Source of the DNA: a bacterium
GTDB taxonomy: Bacteria; Ratteibacteria; UBA8468
Direction: 5' to 3'
NCBI GenBank assembly: GCA_030630065.1
Contig: DAOVNU010000028.1
Location: forward strand, 1 to 7,629
DNA: 7,629 nt
The translations under genes were made by a program, and so were the position numbers. Shown one piece after another: positions 1-7,125 of this stretch. Position 1 is the first letter of the stretch; each line of letters starts with the position of its first letter. The notes under the pieces are model-generated. The model had not been told where the DNA came from, did not search any database, and saw only the letters and a list, made by a program, of their open reading frames with translations.

Positions 1-162
1 ATTACAAAAGGATATGATGAAAAGTTTGGCGCGCGACCCTTGCGTAGAGTAATCAGCCATTACATCGAGGATAAACTCAGCGAGGATGTCCTCAAAGGCA
101 CCTACAAAAAAGGGGCAACAATCAAAATTACCGCCGATAAGGAAAAATTAATCTTCAAATGA
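1..162 (+). CDS. clpC: ClpC-type AAA+ ATPase, C-terminal end only (5' truncated by the window)
   Basis: The first 53 codons are open in frame 1 and end in TGA at 160-162, so this is the tail of a gene that starts outside the window. The peptide contains GYDEKFGARPLRR, the sensor-2 GAR motif of the second ATPase domain of Hsp100/Clp unfoldases. It is followed by an IEDKLSEDVLKG stretch typical of the D2-small domain. Family members use ATP to unfold proteins, and ClpC feeds them to the ClpP protease. The LSE-xLKG wording and the short tail after the GAR motif resemble ClpC more than ClpB, but only the last 53 residues are visible. Neither the ClpP-binding loop nor the N domain can be checked. 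Its link to the envelope genes downstream looks positional; a repeat element separates them. Confidence 0.78.
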   Translation: MTKGYDEKFGARPLRRVISHYIEDKLSEDVLKGTYKKGATIKITADKEKLIFK

Positions 163-171
163 AGAAGACCG

Positions 172-256
172 GTCATTGCGAGGAGTATAGCGACGAAGCA
201 ATCTCGTCTTTTTCAAAGAAATGAGAGATTGCCACACCCTTTGGGCTCGCAATGAC
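172..256. repeat. Imperfect inverted repeat, probable dispersed MITE/REP-like element
   Basis: The left end GTCATTGCGAG (172-182) is perfectly complementary to the right end CTCGCAATGAC (246-256). An inner pair, GCAATCTC (198-205) and GAGATTGC (225-232), is also perfect. The arms between these blocks differ, and about 19 nt separate the inner blocks. From memory, sequences starting GTCATTGCGAG and containing GAAGCAATCTC are a common intergenic repeat in many environmental bacterial genomes; I infer that this is one copy. Only one copy lies in the window, so its repeat status is not shown directly. It fills most of the gap between clpC and bamA and would form a long hairpin if transcribed. Confidence 0.7.
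192..213 (+). terminator. Possible weak terminator after clpC, inside the inverted repeat
   Basis: GACGA (192-196) pairs with TCGTC (204-208) around a 7-nt loop, and five T residues follow directly (209-213). The layout is that of an intrinsic terminator 30 nt after the clpC stop, but the stem has only 5 bp. It would also compete with the larger hairpin of the surrounding repeat. This is a structural reading only. Confidence 0.25.
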
Positions 257-304
257 ATCTATGGTTAAAGGGGAAGATTTAGAAAAGATAGCGGAGTAAA
301 AATT

Positions 305-2557
305 ATGAAGAAAAAAATTGTTTTTATTCTCGTTTTGCTTTTCTTGATTGGGGGCAGAGGATTTGCCGAAGAAGAAACGGTTATTTCTATTAAGGTAGAG
401 GGAAATGAGACCGTCAGTTCCCAGCGGGTTCTTTCACTTCTAGAGACAAAAGTTGGTGAAAGCTTCTCCAAAAGAATTTTGAACGAAGATGTGAAACGGC
501 TCTATAAAACCGGTTATTTTTCCGATATTACCGTAGAAACAAAGGAAGAGGAGGGGGGAATTGTCCTTACCATCAAATTGAAAGAAAATCTGATTATTGG
601 CAATATCTCTATCAGGGGGAACAAAATTTTCAAAAAGAGTCAGATTAGAAAAGAAATTCCTTTTAAAGTCGGAGATTTTTTCAATGAGAAGAAATTAAAG
701 GATGCCGTCTCTGCAATCAGTAAACTCTACGAAAAAAAACAAATTTTCTTCACCGAGATAAAACCGGAGGTAAAAACAGAGAAGCAAAAAGTAACCATTT
801 TCTTTCATCTTAAGGAAGGGAAACGCGGGAGAGTTACTAACATTCGCTTTGAGGGAAACAAAACTTTTTCCGGTGAAAAACTCAAAAGGAAAATGAGAAT
901 AAAGGAGCGGGGATTCTTCAGGTTGGGCACATTCAAGAAAGGTGCCCTGGAAGAGGACAAGGCAAAAATTATTAATTTCTACAAGGGAAACGGATTTGCC
1001 AACGTTCAACTCAAAGAGGTAAAGGTTATCCCCGACAAGAAAAAAAGGAAACTGGCCATTGTTATTGTCATTGATGAGGGAAAAAGATTTTACCTGGGAG
1101 AAAGAAAGCTTACGGGCAATCTACTCTTCCCCGAAGGCGAATTAAAGAAAAGATTCTTTTTGAAGACCGGCAGTTTTTATATAGAAAACAGCGTCAATGC
1201 CGAGAGCAATTCCTTGAGAAATTATTATACGGATCGAGGTTACCTTTTAACAAAAATTGAGGTTATCCAAACACCTAAGCCGGATACCAGCATAATTGAC
1301 GTTACTTATAGGATTGAGCCCGGAGAGATTATCTCCATCGAGGAGGTTAGAATTAAAGGGAATAAGATAACAAAGGACAATGTTATACGAAGGGAGTTAA
1401 AGGTTAAACCAGGTGAGGTCTTTTCTGGGAAAAAACTGAGAAAGAGTATTGTAAACCTTTCCGACCTCGGTTATTTTAATGATATTGGCGTAAATACAGA
1501 ACCAGGCACAATGGCTGATACAAGAAATTTGGTGATAACAGTAGACGAAAAGGAGAAAACAGGGCTTTTCTCCTTTGGAGGCGGTTACAGCACTATCGAT
1601 AAGTTGATTGGCTTTGTGGGGGTAGAACAGAGAAACTTTGACTGGAGGGATTGGCCTCATTTTGTTGGCGGCGGTCAGAATATCAACCTGAGAGCAGAAT
1701 TTGGCACTAAAAAGAAAAACTTTTCTCTTTCCTTCACCAATCCCTGGATTTTTGACAAACCAATATCTTTTGGGTTTGACCTCTATTCTATTACGAGAGA
1801 ATGGAACGAATATACAGAAGCAAGGATCGGGGGGGATATACGATTGAACAGACGTTTTCGGGATGGGCTCTACGTCCTTTCCGGAATGATAAAAAGTGAA
1901 GAGATTGAGATTTCGGACATTGAAGTCGGTGCTTCTCCGGACCTGAAGAAAGAAGAGGGGAAAAACCTGATTAACAGTATTACACTGGGCTTTACCCGGG
2001 ATAGCAGGAATTCACGAATTAACCCTACCTCCGGCTCCAAAAATGGTATAACCGTGGAATACGCCGGTTTGGGAGGGGACAAAAATTTTACCAAGGAGAT
2101 TTTAGAATCCACTTTCTACTTTTCTTTACCGAGGGGTTTCGTCCTTTCCCAGCGCATGCAATTTGGTATTGCCCAGCAGGATGTCCCCATCTACGAGAGA
2201 TTTTATGCCGGAGGGGCTAATAGTATTCGCGGTTATGAGGAGCGCTCCGTTGGACCAAGGGATAATCTGGATAATCCTATCGGAGGGAAAGCAATTATTG
2301 TAGAAAATTTGGAGTTGACGCATTCTCTTTATAAGGATATTCTTTACTGGGCAGTTTTCTTTGACGCAGGAAACGTCTGGAGCAGACCGAAAAATATTGG
2401 ACTTGCCGATCTTAGAAAGGGTGTAGGTGCGGGTATCCGGATTAAAGTCCCTTTATTTCAACTTCCGGTAAAGATTGACTATGGCTATCCTCTGGACCCG
2501 GAACCCGGAGAGAAGCAAAAAGGTGTGGTTCATTTTACGATGCAGTGGGGATTTTAA
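305..2557 (+). CDS. bamA: BamA, outer-membrane protein assembly factor (Omp85)
   Basis: This 750-residue protein is the central subunit of the BAM complex, which folds and inserts beta-barrel proteins into the outer membrane. A signal peptide is visible: a KKK start, a hydrophobic core to about residue 15, and cleavage near GFA-EEE at 21. Five periplasmic POTRA domains follow at roughly 26-95, 97-173, 176-258, 262-340 and 344-415; most open with a G-N turn such as VEGNETV, IRGNKIF, FEGNKTF or IKGNKIT. The 16-strand Omp85 barrel covers about 420-750. It includes the conserved IRGY motif (641-644; VRGF in E. coli), FDAGN (686-690), and a C-terminal aromatic signature ending in WGF. Length is close to the usual 750-810. 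The ATG is supported by GGAG at 293-296, 8 nt upstream. Neighbours ompH and lpxD give the classical context. Confidence 0.96.
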   Translation: MKKKIVFILVLLFLIGGRGFAEEETVISIKVEGNETVSSQRVLSLLETKVGESFSKRILNEDVKRLYKTGYFSDITVETKEEEGGIVLTIKLKENLIIGNISIRGNKIFKKSQIRKEIPFKVGDFFNEKKLKDAVSAISKLYEKKQIFFTEIKPEVKTEKQKVTIFFHLKEGKRGRVTNIRFEGNKTFSGEKLKRKMRIKERGFFRLGTFKKGALEEDKAKIINFYKGNGFANVQLKEVKVIPDKKKRKLAIVIVIDEGKRFYLGERKLTGNLLFPEGELKKRFFLKTGSFYIENSVNAESNSLRNYYTDRGYLLTKIEVIQTPKPDTSIIDVTYRIEPGEIISIEEVRIKGNKITKDNVIRRELKVKPGEVFSGKKLRKSIVNLSDLGYFNDIGVNTEPGTMADTRNLVITVDEKEKTGLFSFGGGYSTIDKLIGFVGVEQRNFDWRDWPHFVGGGQNINLRAEFGTKKKNFSLSFTNPWIFDKPISFGFDLYSITREWNEYTEARIGGDIRLNRRFRDGLYVLSGMIKSEEIEISDIEVGASPDLKKEEGKNLINSITLGFTRDSRNSRINPTSGSKNGITVEYAGLGGDKNFTKEILESTFYFSLPRGFVLSQRMQFGIAQQDVPIYERFYAGGANSIRGYEERSVGPRDNLDNPIGGKAIIVENLELTHSLYKDILYWAVFFDAGNVWSRPKNIGLADLRKGVGAGIRIKVPLFQLPVKIDYGYPLDPEPGEKQKGVVHFTMQWGF

Positions 2558-2562
2558 GATAA

Positions 2563-2643
2563 CTGGAATTCGTTCACTCGGGCTTTTTTATTCCTCGGCA
2601 CTTTGTGCCTGCGGCATAACCGCCAGCTCGTTTACAAATCCAG
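2563..2643. repeat. Compact palindromic intergenic element between bamA and ompH
   Basis: The 126-bp gap holds two back-to-back hairpins: GGCAC-TTT-GTGCC (2597-2609) and GCGG-cataa-CCGC (2611-2623). They are bracketed by near-inverted ends, CTGGAATT (2563-2570) and AAATCCAG (2636-2643), which match at 7 of 8 positions. The hairpin core is noticeably G+C-richer than the A-rich tract that follows it up to ompH. I infer a small mobile or dispersed palindromic element, or an mRNA-processing hairpin inside the operon. No second copy occurs in this window. A T run at 2584-2589 precedes the hairpins, so it does not make a plus-strand terminator. Confidence 0.45.
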
Positions 2644-2672
2644 CCATCTTTTTACAAAGGAAAAAAGAGAAA

Positions 2673-2678
2673 AAGGAG
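2673..2678 (+). promoter_or_regulatory. Shine-Dalgarno site that sets the ompH start
   Basis: AAGGAG lies 5 nt before the ATG at 2684. It favours this start over the in-frame ATG at 2603, which lies inside the palindromic element and would put 27 charged residues in front of the signal peptide. Confidence 0.85.
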
Positions 2679-2683
2679 AAAAA

Positions 2684-3199
2684 ATGTCTGTGAAAAAGGT
2701 TTTATCTGTTTTGATAATTTCTGTTTTTTTGGGATTGCTGGTAAAGGTACCGGTAAGCAGTGGAGCAACACTGAAGATTGGCTGCGTTGACCTGGTGAAA
2801 GCATTTGAAAGTTATCAGAAAACTCAGGAAAGTGAGAAAGAGTTTCAGGCAGAAAAGGAGAAAAAACGGGACGAGATTAAAAAACTGGAGGAAAAAATAA
2901 GGTCATTAAAAGCAAAATTGGAAACCCAGAAAAAAGCCCTGAACGAAAAAGAGGTGGCAAAAAGAAACGAGGAGATAACAAAGAAGACCGCGGAACTCTC
3001 TCAAGTCATCATCAGAGCAAACGCAGAATTAAGGGAAAAAAACGTTCAGTTGGTGAGGCAGCGACTTGACGAAGTCAAAAAGGCAATTAAAAATTTTGCC
3101 AAGAAAAAAAGATATAGTATAATATTGGAAGAAAAAAGTGTCCTTTACGGAGGAGATGACATCACCGAGGAATTTATCAAGTTTTTGAATAAGAAATAA
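2684..3199 (+). CDS. ompH: OmpH/Skp-family periplasmic chaperone
   Basis: This 171-residue protein belongs to the OmpH/Skp family, trimeric periplasmic holdases that bind unfolded outer-membrane proteins and deliver them to BAM. A signal peptide covers about residues 1-28 (basic MSVKK start, hydrophobic stretch, small residues SSGA before TLKIG). The family opening beta strand appears as KIGCVDLVKAF at 31-41, where most members have KIGVVD. Residues about 48-140 form a long Lys/Glu-rich coiled coil, the tentacles of the jellyfish fold. A C-terminal strand region, YSIILEEKSVLYGGDDITEE, ends with FIKFLNKK. Skp of E. coli is of similar size. The start is set by AAGGAG at 2673-2678. The position between bamA and lpxD is the conserved one. 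Sequence conservation in this family is low, so the call rests on architecture plus context. Confidence 0.9.
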   Translation: MSVKKVLSVLIISVFLGLLVKVPVSSGATLKIGCVDLVKAFESYQKTQESEKEFQAEKEKKRDEIKKLEEKIRSLKAKLETQKKALNEKEVAKRNEEITKKTAELSQVIIRANAELREKNVQLVRQRLDEVKKAIKNFAKKKRYSIILEEKSVLYGGDDITEEFIKFLNKK

Positions 3200-3209
3200 T
3201 GATGGAATA

Positions 3210-4235
3210 ATGCAAAAAAGATTAAAGGAAATTGCCCGGATTGTAGAGGGAAAAGTAGTCGGGGATGATGATATTCTCATCACCGGAATCTCGGGAATTA
3301 AAGAGGCAAAAAAGGGGGATATTACCTTTGTGGCTAATCCCAAATATCTTTCCCTGATGGAAAAAACAAAGGCATCGGCTATTCTTGTTTTACCCGATGT
3401 CAATAATTGTTCTCATTCCTTAATTCAGGTTAAGAACCCTTCTCTTGCCTTTTCCAAAATCATCTCTTTAATTGGTCCCGAACCAATTCAATTTGCCCCG
3501 GGTATCCACCCTACGGCAATTATCGGAGAGAACGTTGAACTGGGAAATAGGGTCTGCATCCAACCATACGTTGTGATTGAGGATAACGGTAAAATTGGAG
3601 ATTACACTACGCTTTGCAGCGGTGTTTACGTCGGCCGTTATAGTGAGATCGGTAAGAATTGCCTGATTTATCCCCATGTCTCAATTCGGGAAAGGGTTGC
3701 CATCGGCAACAGGGTAATTATTCATTCCGGTACCGTGATTGGCAGTGATGGATTCGGTTTTGCCGCGCTAAGAGGAGTTCATCAGAAGATTCCCCAGATT
3801 GGAACGGTGGAGATTGAGGATGAGGTAGAGATTGGAGCAAACGTTACCATTGACCGCGCCCGCTTTGATAAAACCTGGATTAAGAAAGGGGTAAAGATTG
3901 ATAATCTGGTTCAGATTGCGCATAACGTTGTCATTGGAGAAAATTCCATCATCGTGGCGCAGGTGGGTATTTCCGGCAGCACCACCATCGGCAAGAACGT
4001 CATTATTGCCGGCCAGGCCGGCCTTATTGGCCATATCACCGTAGGTGAGAATGCGGTTATAGCCGGAAAAAGCGGGGTCACGAAGGATATTCCCGCCAAT
4101 CTTCATGTTTCAGGTTTCCCGGCACGAGAAAAGGGAAGGGATATGAAGGCCTACGCCTATATCTCAAAACTTCCAAAACTTCTCAAGAAAATCTCCATAT
4201 TAGAAAAAAAGATAAAAAAATTAGAAGAGAAATAG
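3210..4235 (+). CDS. lpxD: LpxD, UDP-3-O-(3-hydroxyacyl)glucosamine N-acyltransferase
   Basis: LpxD carries out the third step of lipid A synthesis in the cytoplasm. It transfers a 3-hydroxyacyl chain from ACP to the 2-amine of UDP-3-O-acyl-glucosamine. The 341 residues match the family length. Residues 1-95 form the uridine-binding N-terminal domain, with GDITFVANPKYL at 36-47. A left-handed beta-helix of hexapeptide repeats runs from about 98 to 295. The signature HSGTVIGSDGFGFA spans 172-185. The catalytic His is H238 in AHNVVIG, matching H239 of E. coli. A Lys/Glu-rich helix ends the protein (318-341). The gene begins 10 nt after ompH. The Shine-Dalgarno sequence is weak, suggesting coupling to ompH translation. 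The stop TAG is followed at once by the next ATG. Confidence 0.96.
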   Translation: MQKRLKEIARIVEGKVVGDDDILITGISGIKEAKKGDITFVANPKYLSLMEKTKASAILVLPDVNNCSHSLIQVKNPSLAFSKIISLIGPEPIQFAPGIHPTAIIGENVELGNRVCIQPYVVIEDNGKIGDYTTLCSGVYVGRYSEIGKNCLIYPHVSIRERVAIGNRVIIHSGTVIGSDGFGFAALRGVHQKIPQIGTVEIEDEVEIGANVTIDRARFDKTWIKKGVKIDNLVQIAHNVVIGENSIIVAQVGISGSTTIGKNVIIAGQAGLIGHITVGENAVIAGKSGVTKDIPANLHVSGFPAREKGRDMKAYAYISKLPKLLKKISILEKKIKKLEEK

Positions 4236-5555
4236 ATGGAATATCAAAAAACAATCAAGAAAGAGATTTCCTTTTCAGGAATCGGTTTACATACCGGAGA
4301 AAAAGCCAATGTGCTTTTTAAACCGGCCGAGTCCAATACCGGTATTCTCTTTCGGCGCATTGACCTTCCAAACATCCCTTCCGTCAAAGCAGACATCAGT
4401 CACTTACTTCCTGAGGAGAAGCGACCCAGGCGAACCTCTATTGGTAAGGACGGTGCGGAAATTCATACCATTGAACATATCCTTTCGGCAATCCTTGGTC
4501 TGGGAATTGACAATCTCGTTATTGAGATTGATAACAGTGAATTTCCCGGTGCAGACGGCAGTTCTGCCCCATTTACCACTTTATTCAATCAGGCAGGTTA
4601 CATAACCCAATCTGCACCCAAGAACTATTTCTACGTGAAAGAACCTTTTTGCATCTACGAAAATGAAGCTTCTATCATTGCCCTTCCTGCTACGGAATTT
4701 AAGGTTTCCTACGCTCTTGACTATAAAAGACCATTCTTTCCACCTCAATATACCTCTTTTTCTATTATCAAGGAGATTTTCGAAAAGGAAATTGCCTTAG
4801 CCCGAACCTTCTGTCTGGAGGAGGAAGTAAAAAAACTGCGGAAGATGGGGCTCGGTAAGGGCTCTAATTATAAGAACACTGTAGTCATCGGGAAAAAAGG
4901 AATAATTAATAACCATTTAAGGTCAAAGAACGAGCCGGTTCGCCATAAGATTTTGGACTTAATTGGCGACCTTGCCCTTCTTGGTCTTCCGATTAAGGGA
5001 CATATCATTGCCATTAAGAGTGGCCATTCAATTAATGTTAAATTAGTAAAATCTATGCAGGAAGTGGCCGAAAGGAGAAAAAGCAGTGGCGTTGGCTCTC
5101 CGGCCTGGACAGAGATTAAAAATCCTGTGTTAGAAAAAAAGGACATTCTTTCCATCCTTCCCCATCGCCCCCCTTTCCTTTTTGTGGATAAAATTATTGA
5201 ATGGAAGGAGGATGAGCGGGCGGTTGGCATTAAAAAAGTTAAGTCCGAGGAATTCTATTTTAAGGGACATTTTCCGGGCCATCCCGTAATGCCGGGAGTA
5301 CTTATTGTGGAGGCAATGGCTCAGGTTGCCGGGGTTTTAATGCTGAAAAAGGAGGAGAATCGGGGAAAATTGGCCTATTTTATGGCAATTAACAATGTAA
5401 AATTCCGTAAAGCGGTAATACCAGGAGACACCTTAAGGATGGAGGTAGAGGTAATAAAATTAAGGAAGAGGGTTGGTCAGGTCCATACCAGAGCATTGGT
5501 TGAGAATAAAGTTGTTGCCGAGGCAGATCTAATGTTTGCTTTAGTCAACGCATGA
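4236..5555 (+). CDS. lpxC-fabZ: LpxC-FabZ fusion: UDP-3-O-acyl-GlcNAc deacetylase / 3-hydroxyacyl-ACP dehydratase
   Basis: A single 439-residue frame holds two complete enzymes. Residues 1-283 are LpxC, the zinc deacetylase that commits the cell to lipid A: SFSGIGLHTG (12-21), HTIEH (77-81, E80 and zinc ligand H81), ARTF (189-192), VRHKILDLIGDL (235-246, zinc ligands H237 and D241) and the catalytic base H264 in KSGHSINVKL. After a linker of about 17 residues, residues 301-439 are FabZ: ILSILPHRPPFLFVD (304-318), then GHFPGHPVMPGV with catalytic H345, and E359 in VEAMAQ. All key residues of both halves are present, so both should be active. Such fusions are known, for example in Bacteroidetes and Chlorobi. 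The gene abuts lpxD with no spacer and overlaps lpxA by 4 nt; AGAAGAGA at 4223-4230 may act as ribosome binding site. The fusion occupies the position that fabZ has in the enterobacterial cluster. Confidence 0.96.
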   Translation: MEYQKTIKKEISFSGIGLHTGEKANVLFKPAESNTGILFRRIDLPNIPSVKADISHLLPEEKRPRRTSIGKDGAEIHTIEHILSAILGLGIDNLVIEIDNSEFPGADGSSAPFTTLFNQAGYITQSAPKNYFYVKEPFCIYENEASIIALPATEFKVSYALDYKRPFFPPQYTSFSIIKEIFEKEIALARTFCLEEEVKKLRKMGLGKGSNYKNTVVIGKKGIINNHLRSKNEPVRHKILDLIGDLALLGLPIKGHIIAIKSGHSINVKLVKSMQEVAERRKSSGVGSPAWTEIKNPVLEKKDILSILPHRPPFLFVDKIIEWKEDERAVGIKKVKSEEFYFKGHFPGHPVMPGVLIVEAMAQVAGVLMLKKEENRGKLAYFMAINNVKFRKAVIPGDTLRMEVEVIKLRKRVGQVHTRALVENKVVAEADLMFALVNA

Positions 5556-6322
5556 TTATTCATCCCACCGCAATTATTTCTCCCAAAGCCCAACTGGAAA
5601 GAGACGTAGAGGTTGGAGCTTTTAGCATAATCGGAGAGAACGTCAAGATAGAAAAGGGGACGAAGGTTGGCTCCCGGGTCTTCATTGACGGTTATACCAG
5701 CATTGGAAAAAATTGTCAGATTTTCACGGGAGCGGTTATCGGTAGTTCCCCTCAGGACTTAAAATATCAAAAAAAGAAAAGTTACATTAAGATTGGGGAT
5801 AGCAATACCGTCAGGGAATACACTACCATTAACCCGGGAACGAACGAGGGGGACACAACTAGAATTGGCAATAACAATTTCATTATGGCTTACAGCCATA
5901 TTGCCCACAATTCTACCCTGGAAGATGAGATTATTCTTGCTAACTGCGCAACATTGGCCGGCTATGTCTATTTAGAGAAAGGTTGTATTATCGGGGGACT
6001 GGTAGCAATTCATCAATTCTGTCGGGTTGGCAGATATGCCATTGTTGGGGGTTGCTCCAAGATTACACGGGACATTCTTCCCTTCTCTATTGCCGATGGT
6101 CATCCCGCTAAACCATACGGAGTCAATAAGGTTGGGTTGAAAAGACGCGATTTTTCCCCCGAAACAATTAAAACCCTGAAAAAGGCTTTCTTTTATCTTC
6201 TTGGCGCAAAACTGAATACCTCCCAGGCAATAGAGAAGATTAAAGATAATCTCCCCACTCTCCCCGAAATAGAATATCTCCTTAATTTTATTTCCTCTTC
6301 CGAAAGAAGTGTTGCCAAGTGA
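5552..6322 (+). CDS. lpxA: LpxA, UDP-N-acetylglucosamine O-acyltransferase
   Basis: LpxA catalyses the first lipid A step, moving a 3-hydroxyacyl chain from ACP to the 3-OH of UDP-GlcNAc in the cytoplasm as a homotrimer. The 256 residues match the usual 255-265. HPTAIISPKA opens the left-handed beta-helix (about 1-185). The conserved SHIAHN follows at 115-120, with catalytic H119 equivalent to E. coli H125. AIHQFCRVG (152-160) and IVGGCSKITRD (164-174) are also present. G167 aligns with E. coli G173, the acyl-length ruler, which would allow a long chain of about C14; that is an inference from one residue. GVNKVGLKRR (190-199) starts the C-terminal helical domain. The ATG overlaps the lpxC-fabZ stop (ATGA), and I see no clear Shine-Dalgarno sequence, which fits re-initiation by terminating ribosomes. 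Confidence 0.97.
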   Translation: MIIHPTAIISPKAQLERDVEVGAFSIIGENVKIEKGTKVGSRVFIDGYTSIGKNCQIFTGAVIGSSPQDLKYQKKKSYIKIGDSNTVREYTTINPGTNEGDTTRIGNNNFIMAYSHIAHNSTLEDEIILANCATLAGYVYLEKGCIIGGLVAIHQFCRVGRYAIVGGCSKITRDILPFSIADGHPAKPYGVNKVGLKRRDFSPETIKTLKKAFFYLLGAKLNTSQAIEKIKDNLPTLPEIEYLLNFISSSERSVAK

Positions 6323-7125
6323 AAAAAATTGGTCTTATTGCCGGGAATGGTAGTTTTCCCCTTTTATTTGCAAAAGAGGCCAAGAAAAGAGGGTATTTTT
6401 TAGTAGCAATTGCCATCAAAGGCGAAACCTCGCGTCGTCTAAAAAGAACAGCGGATAAAATTTATTGGGTAAGAGTGGGAGAGTTAGCGAAATCACTTTC
6501 TCTTCTCCGGGAAGAAAAAATCAAAGAAGTGGTAATGGCCGGGCAAATTCATCATCAGCAACTCTTCAAGGAAAAATCGCCCGACAAAGAACTAAAATCC
6601 CTGCTCAAAAATCTCTCTGATAAGCGAACCGATTCCATTTTAGGTGCCATCGCCGATAGATTAAGGGAAGAAGGAATTGAACTTTTGCCATCCTCTATGT
6701 TCCTTTCTCATCTTCTGGCTCAGAAAGGAGTTTTAACCAGGAGAATACCGACGGATGATGAATGGAAGGACATCAGATTCGGGCGAGAAATCGCAGAAGC
6801 AGTTGCCGGTCTTGATATTGGTCAGACGGTCTGTGTTAAAAATGGGGTTGTCCTGGCTATTGAAGCCATTGAAGGAACGGACAAAACGATTATCAGGGCA
6901 TCCAAATTTACCAAAGGAATAGTAATTGTTAAGAGAGCAAAACCGAATCAGGATTTAAGATTTGACCTTCCGGTAGTAGGTATCAGAACCATTAAGATAA
7001 TGGTAAAGACAAAAGCAAATCTTCTGGCTCTTGATGTCGAAAAAACTCTTCTCCTTGATAAGGAAAAGGTAATCGCCCTTGCCAATCAAAAAGGAATCTG
7101 TCTGGTAGTTGGCTCACCCCAGTGA
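6319..7125 (+). CDS. lpxI: LpxI, UDP-2,3-diacylglucosamine pyrophosphatase (DUF1009)
   Basis: LpxI cleaves UDP-2,3-diacylglucosamine to lipid X and UMP, the fourth lipid A step. It is unrelated to LpxH and attacks the beta rather than the alpha phosphate. The 268-residue length matches the family. Visible motifs are IGLIAGNGSFP (4-14), VVMAGQIHH (71-79), KRTDSILGAIAD (102-113), EAIEGTD (182-188) and QDLRFDLPVVGIRTI (211-225). D216 in the last motif is a plausible counterpart of the catalytic Asp described in Caulobacter LpxI, judged from memory of the motif rather than an alignment. The protein ends in KGICLVVGSPQ. The start is GTG at 6319, overlapping the lpxA stop as GTGA; no nearby ATG would keep the N-terminal motif. 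In many genomes lpxI sits between lpxA and lpxB; here a terminator follows. Confidence 0.95.
   Translation: MKKIGLIAGNGSFPLLFAKEAKKRGYFLVAIAIKGETSRRLKRTADKIYWVRVGELAKSLSLLREEKIKEVVMAGQIHHQQLFKEKSPDKELKSLLKNLSDKRTDSILGAIADRLREEGIELLPSSMFLSHLLAQKGVLTRRIPTDDEWKDIRFGREIAEAVAGLDIGQTVCVKNGVVLAIEAIEGTDKTIIRASKFTKGIVIVKRAKPNQDLRFDLPVVGIRTIKIMVKTKANLLALDVEKTLLLDKEKVIALANQKGICLVVGSPQ

Noticed and set aside
261..299. Twelve-codon plus-strand frame (MVKGEDLEKIAE) just before bamA, a possible leader peptide
   Set aside because: No ribosome binding site; it begins 5 nt after the repeat and its end overlaps the bamA ribosome binding site. Chance explains it.
225..304. Sigma-70-like promoter upstream of bamA
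   Set aside because: A TTGCCA near 229-234 could pass as a -35 box, but no acceptable -10 box lies 16-18 nt downstream, so I do not call it.
695..2323. Several minus-strand open frames of 65-104 codons opposite bamA
   Set aside because: All are inside bamA, with no recognisable domains or ribosome sites; they are shadows.
2603..2683. Upstream in-frame extension of ompH from the ATG at 2603
   Set aside because: It would place 27 charged residues before a clear signal peptide and starts inside the palindromic element. The ATG at 2684 has a good AAGGAG.
2684..2785. Lipoprotein signal in OmpH based on the Cys at residue 34
   Set aside because: The residues before it (LKIG) do not fit a lipobox and lie past the predicted cleavage site; the Cys sits in the first beta strand of the mature protein.
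3768..4106. Minus-strand open frames opposite lpxD
   Set aside because: They lie wholly within an intact, conserved lpxD; the hexapeptide-repeat codon pattern leaves the complement open. No family motif seen.
4309..4605. Alternative plus-strand 98-codon frame inside lpxC
   Set aside because: It overlaps the catalytic HTIEH region of LpxC, and its own translation shows no motif.
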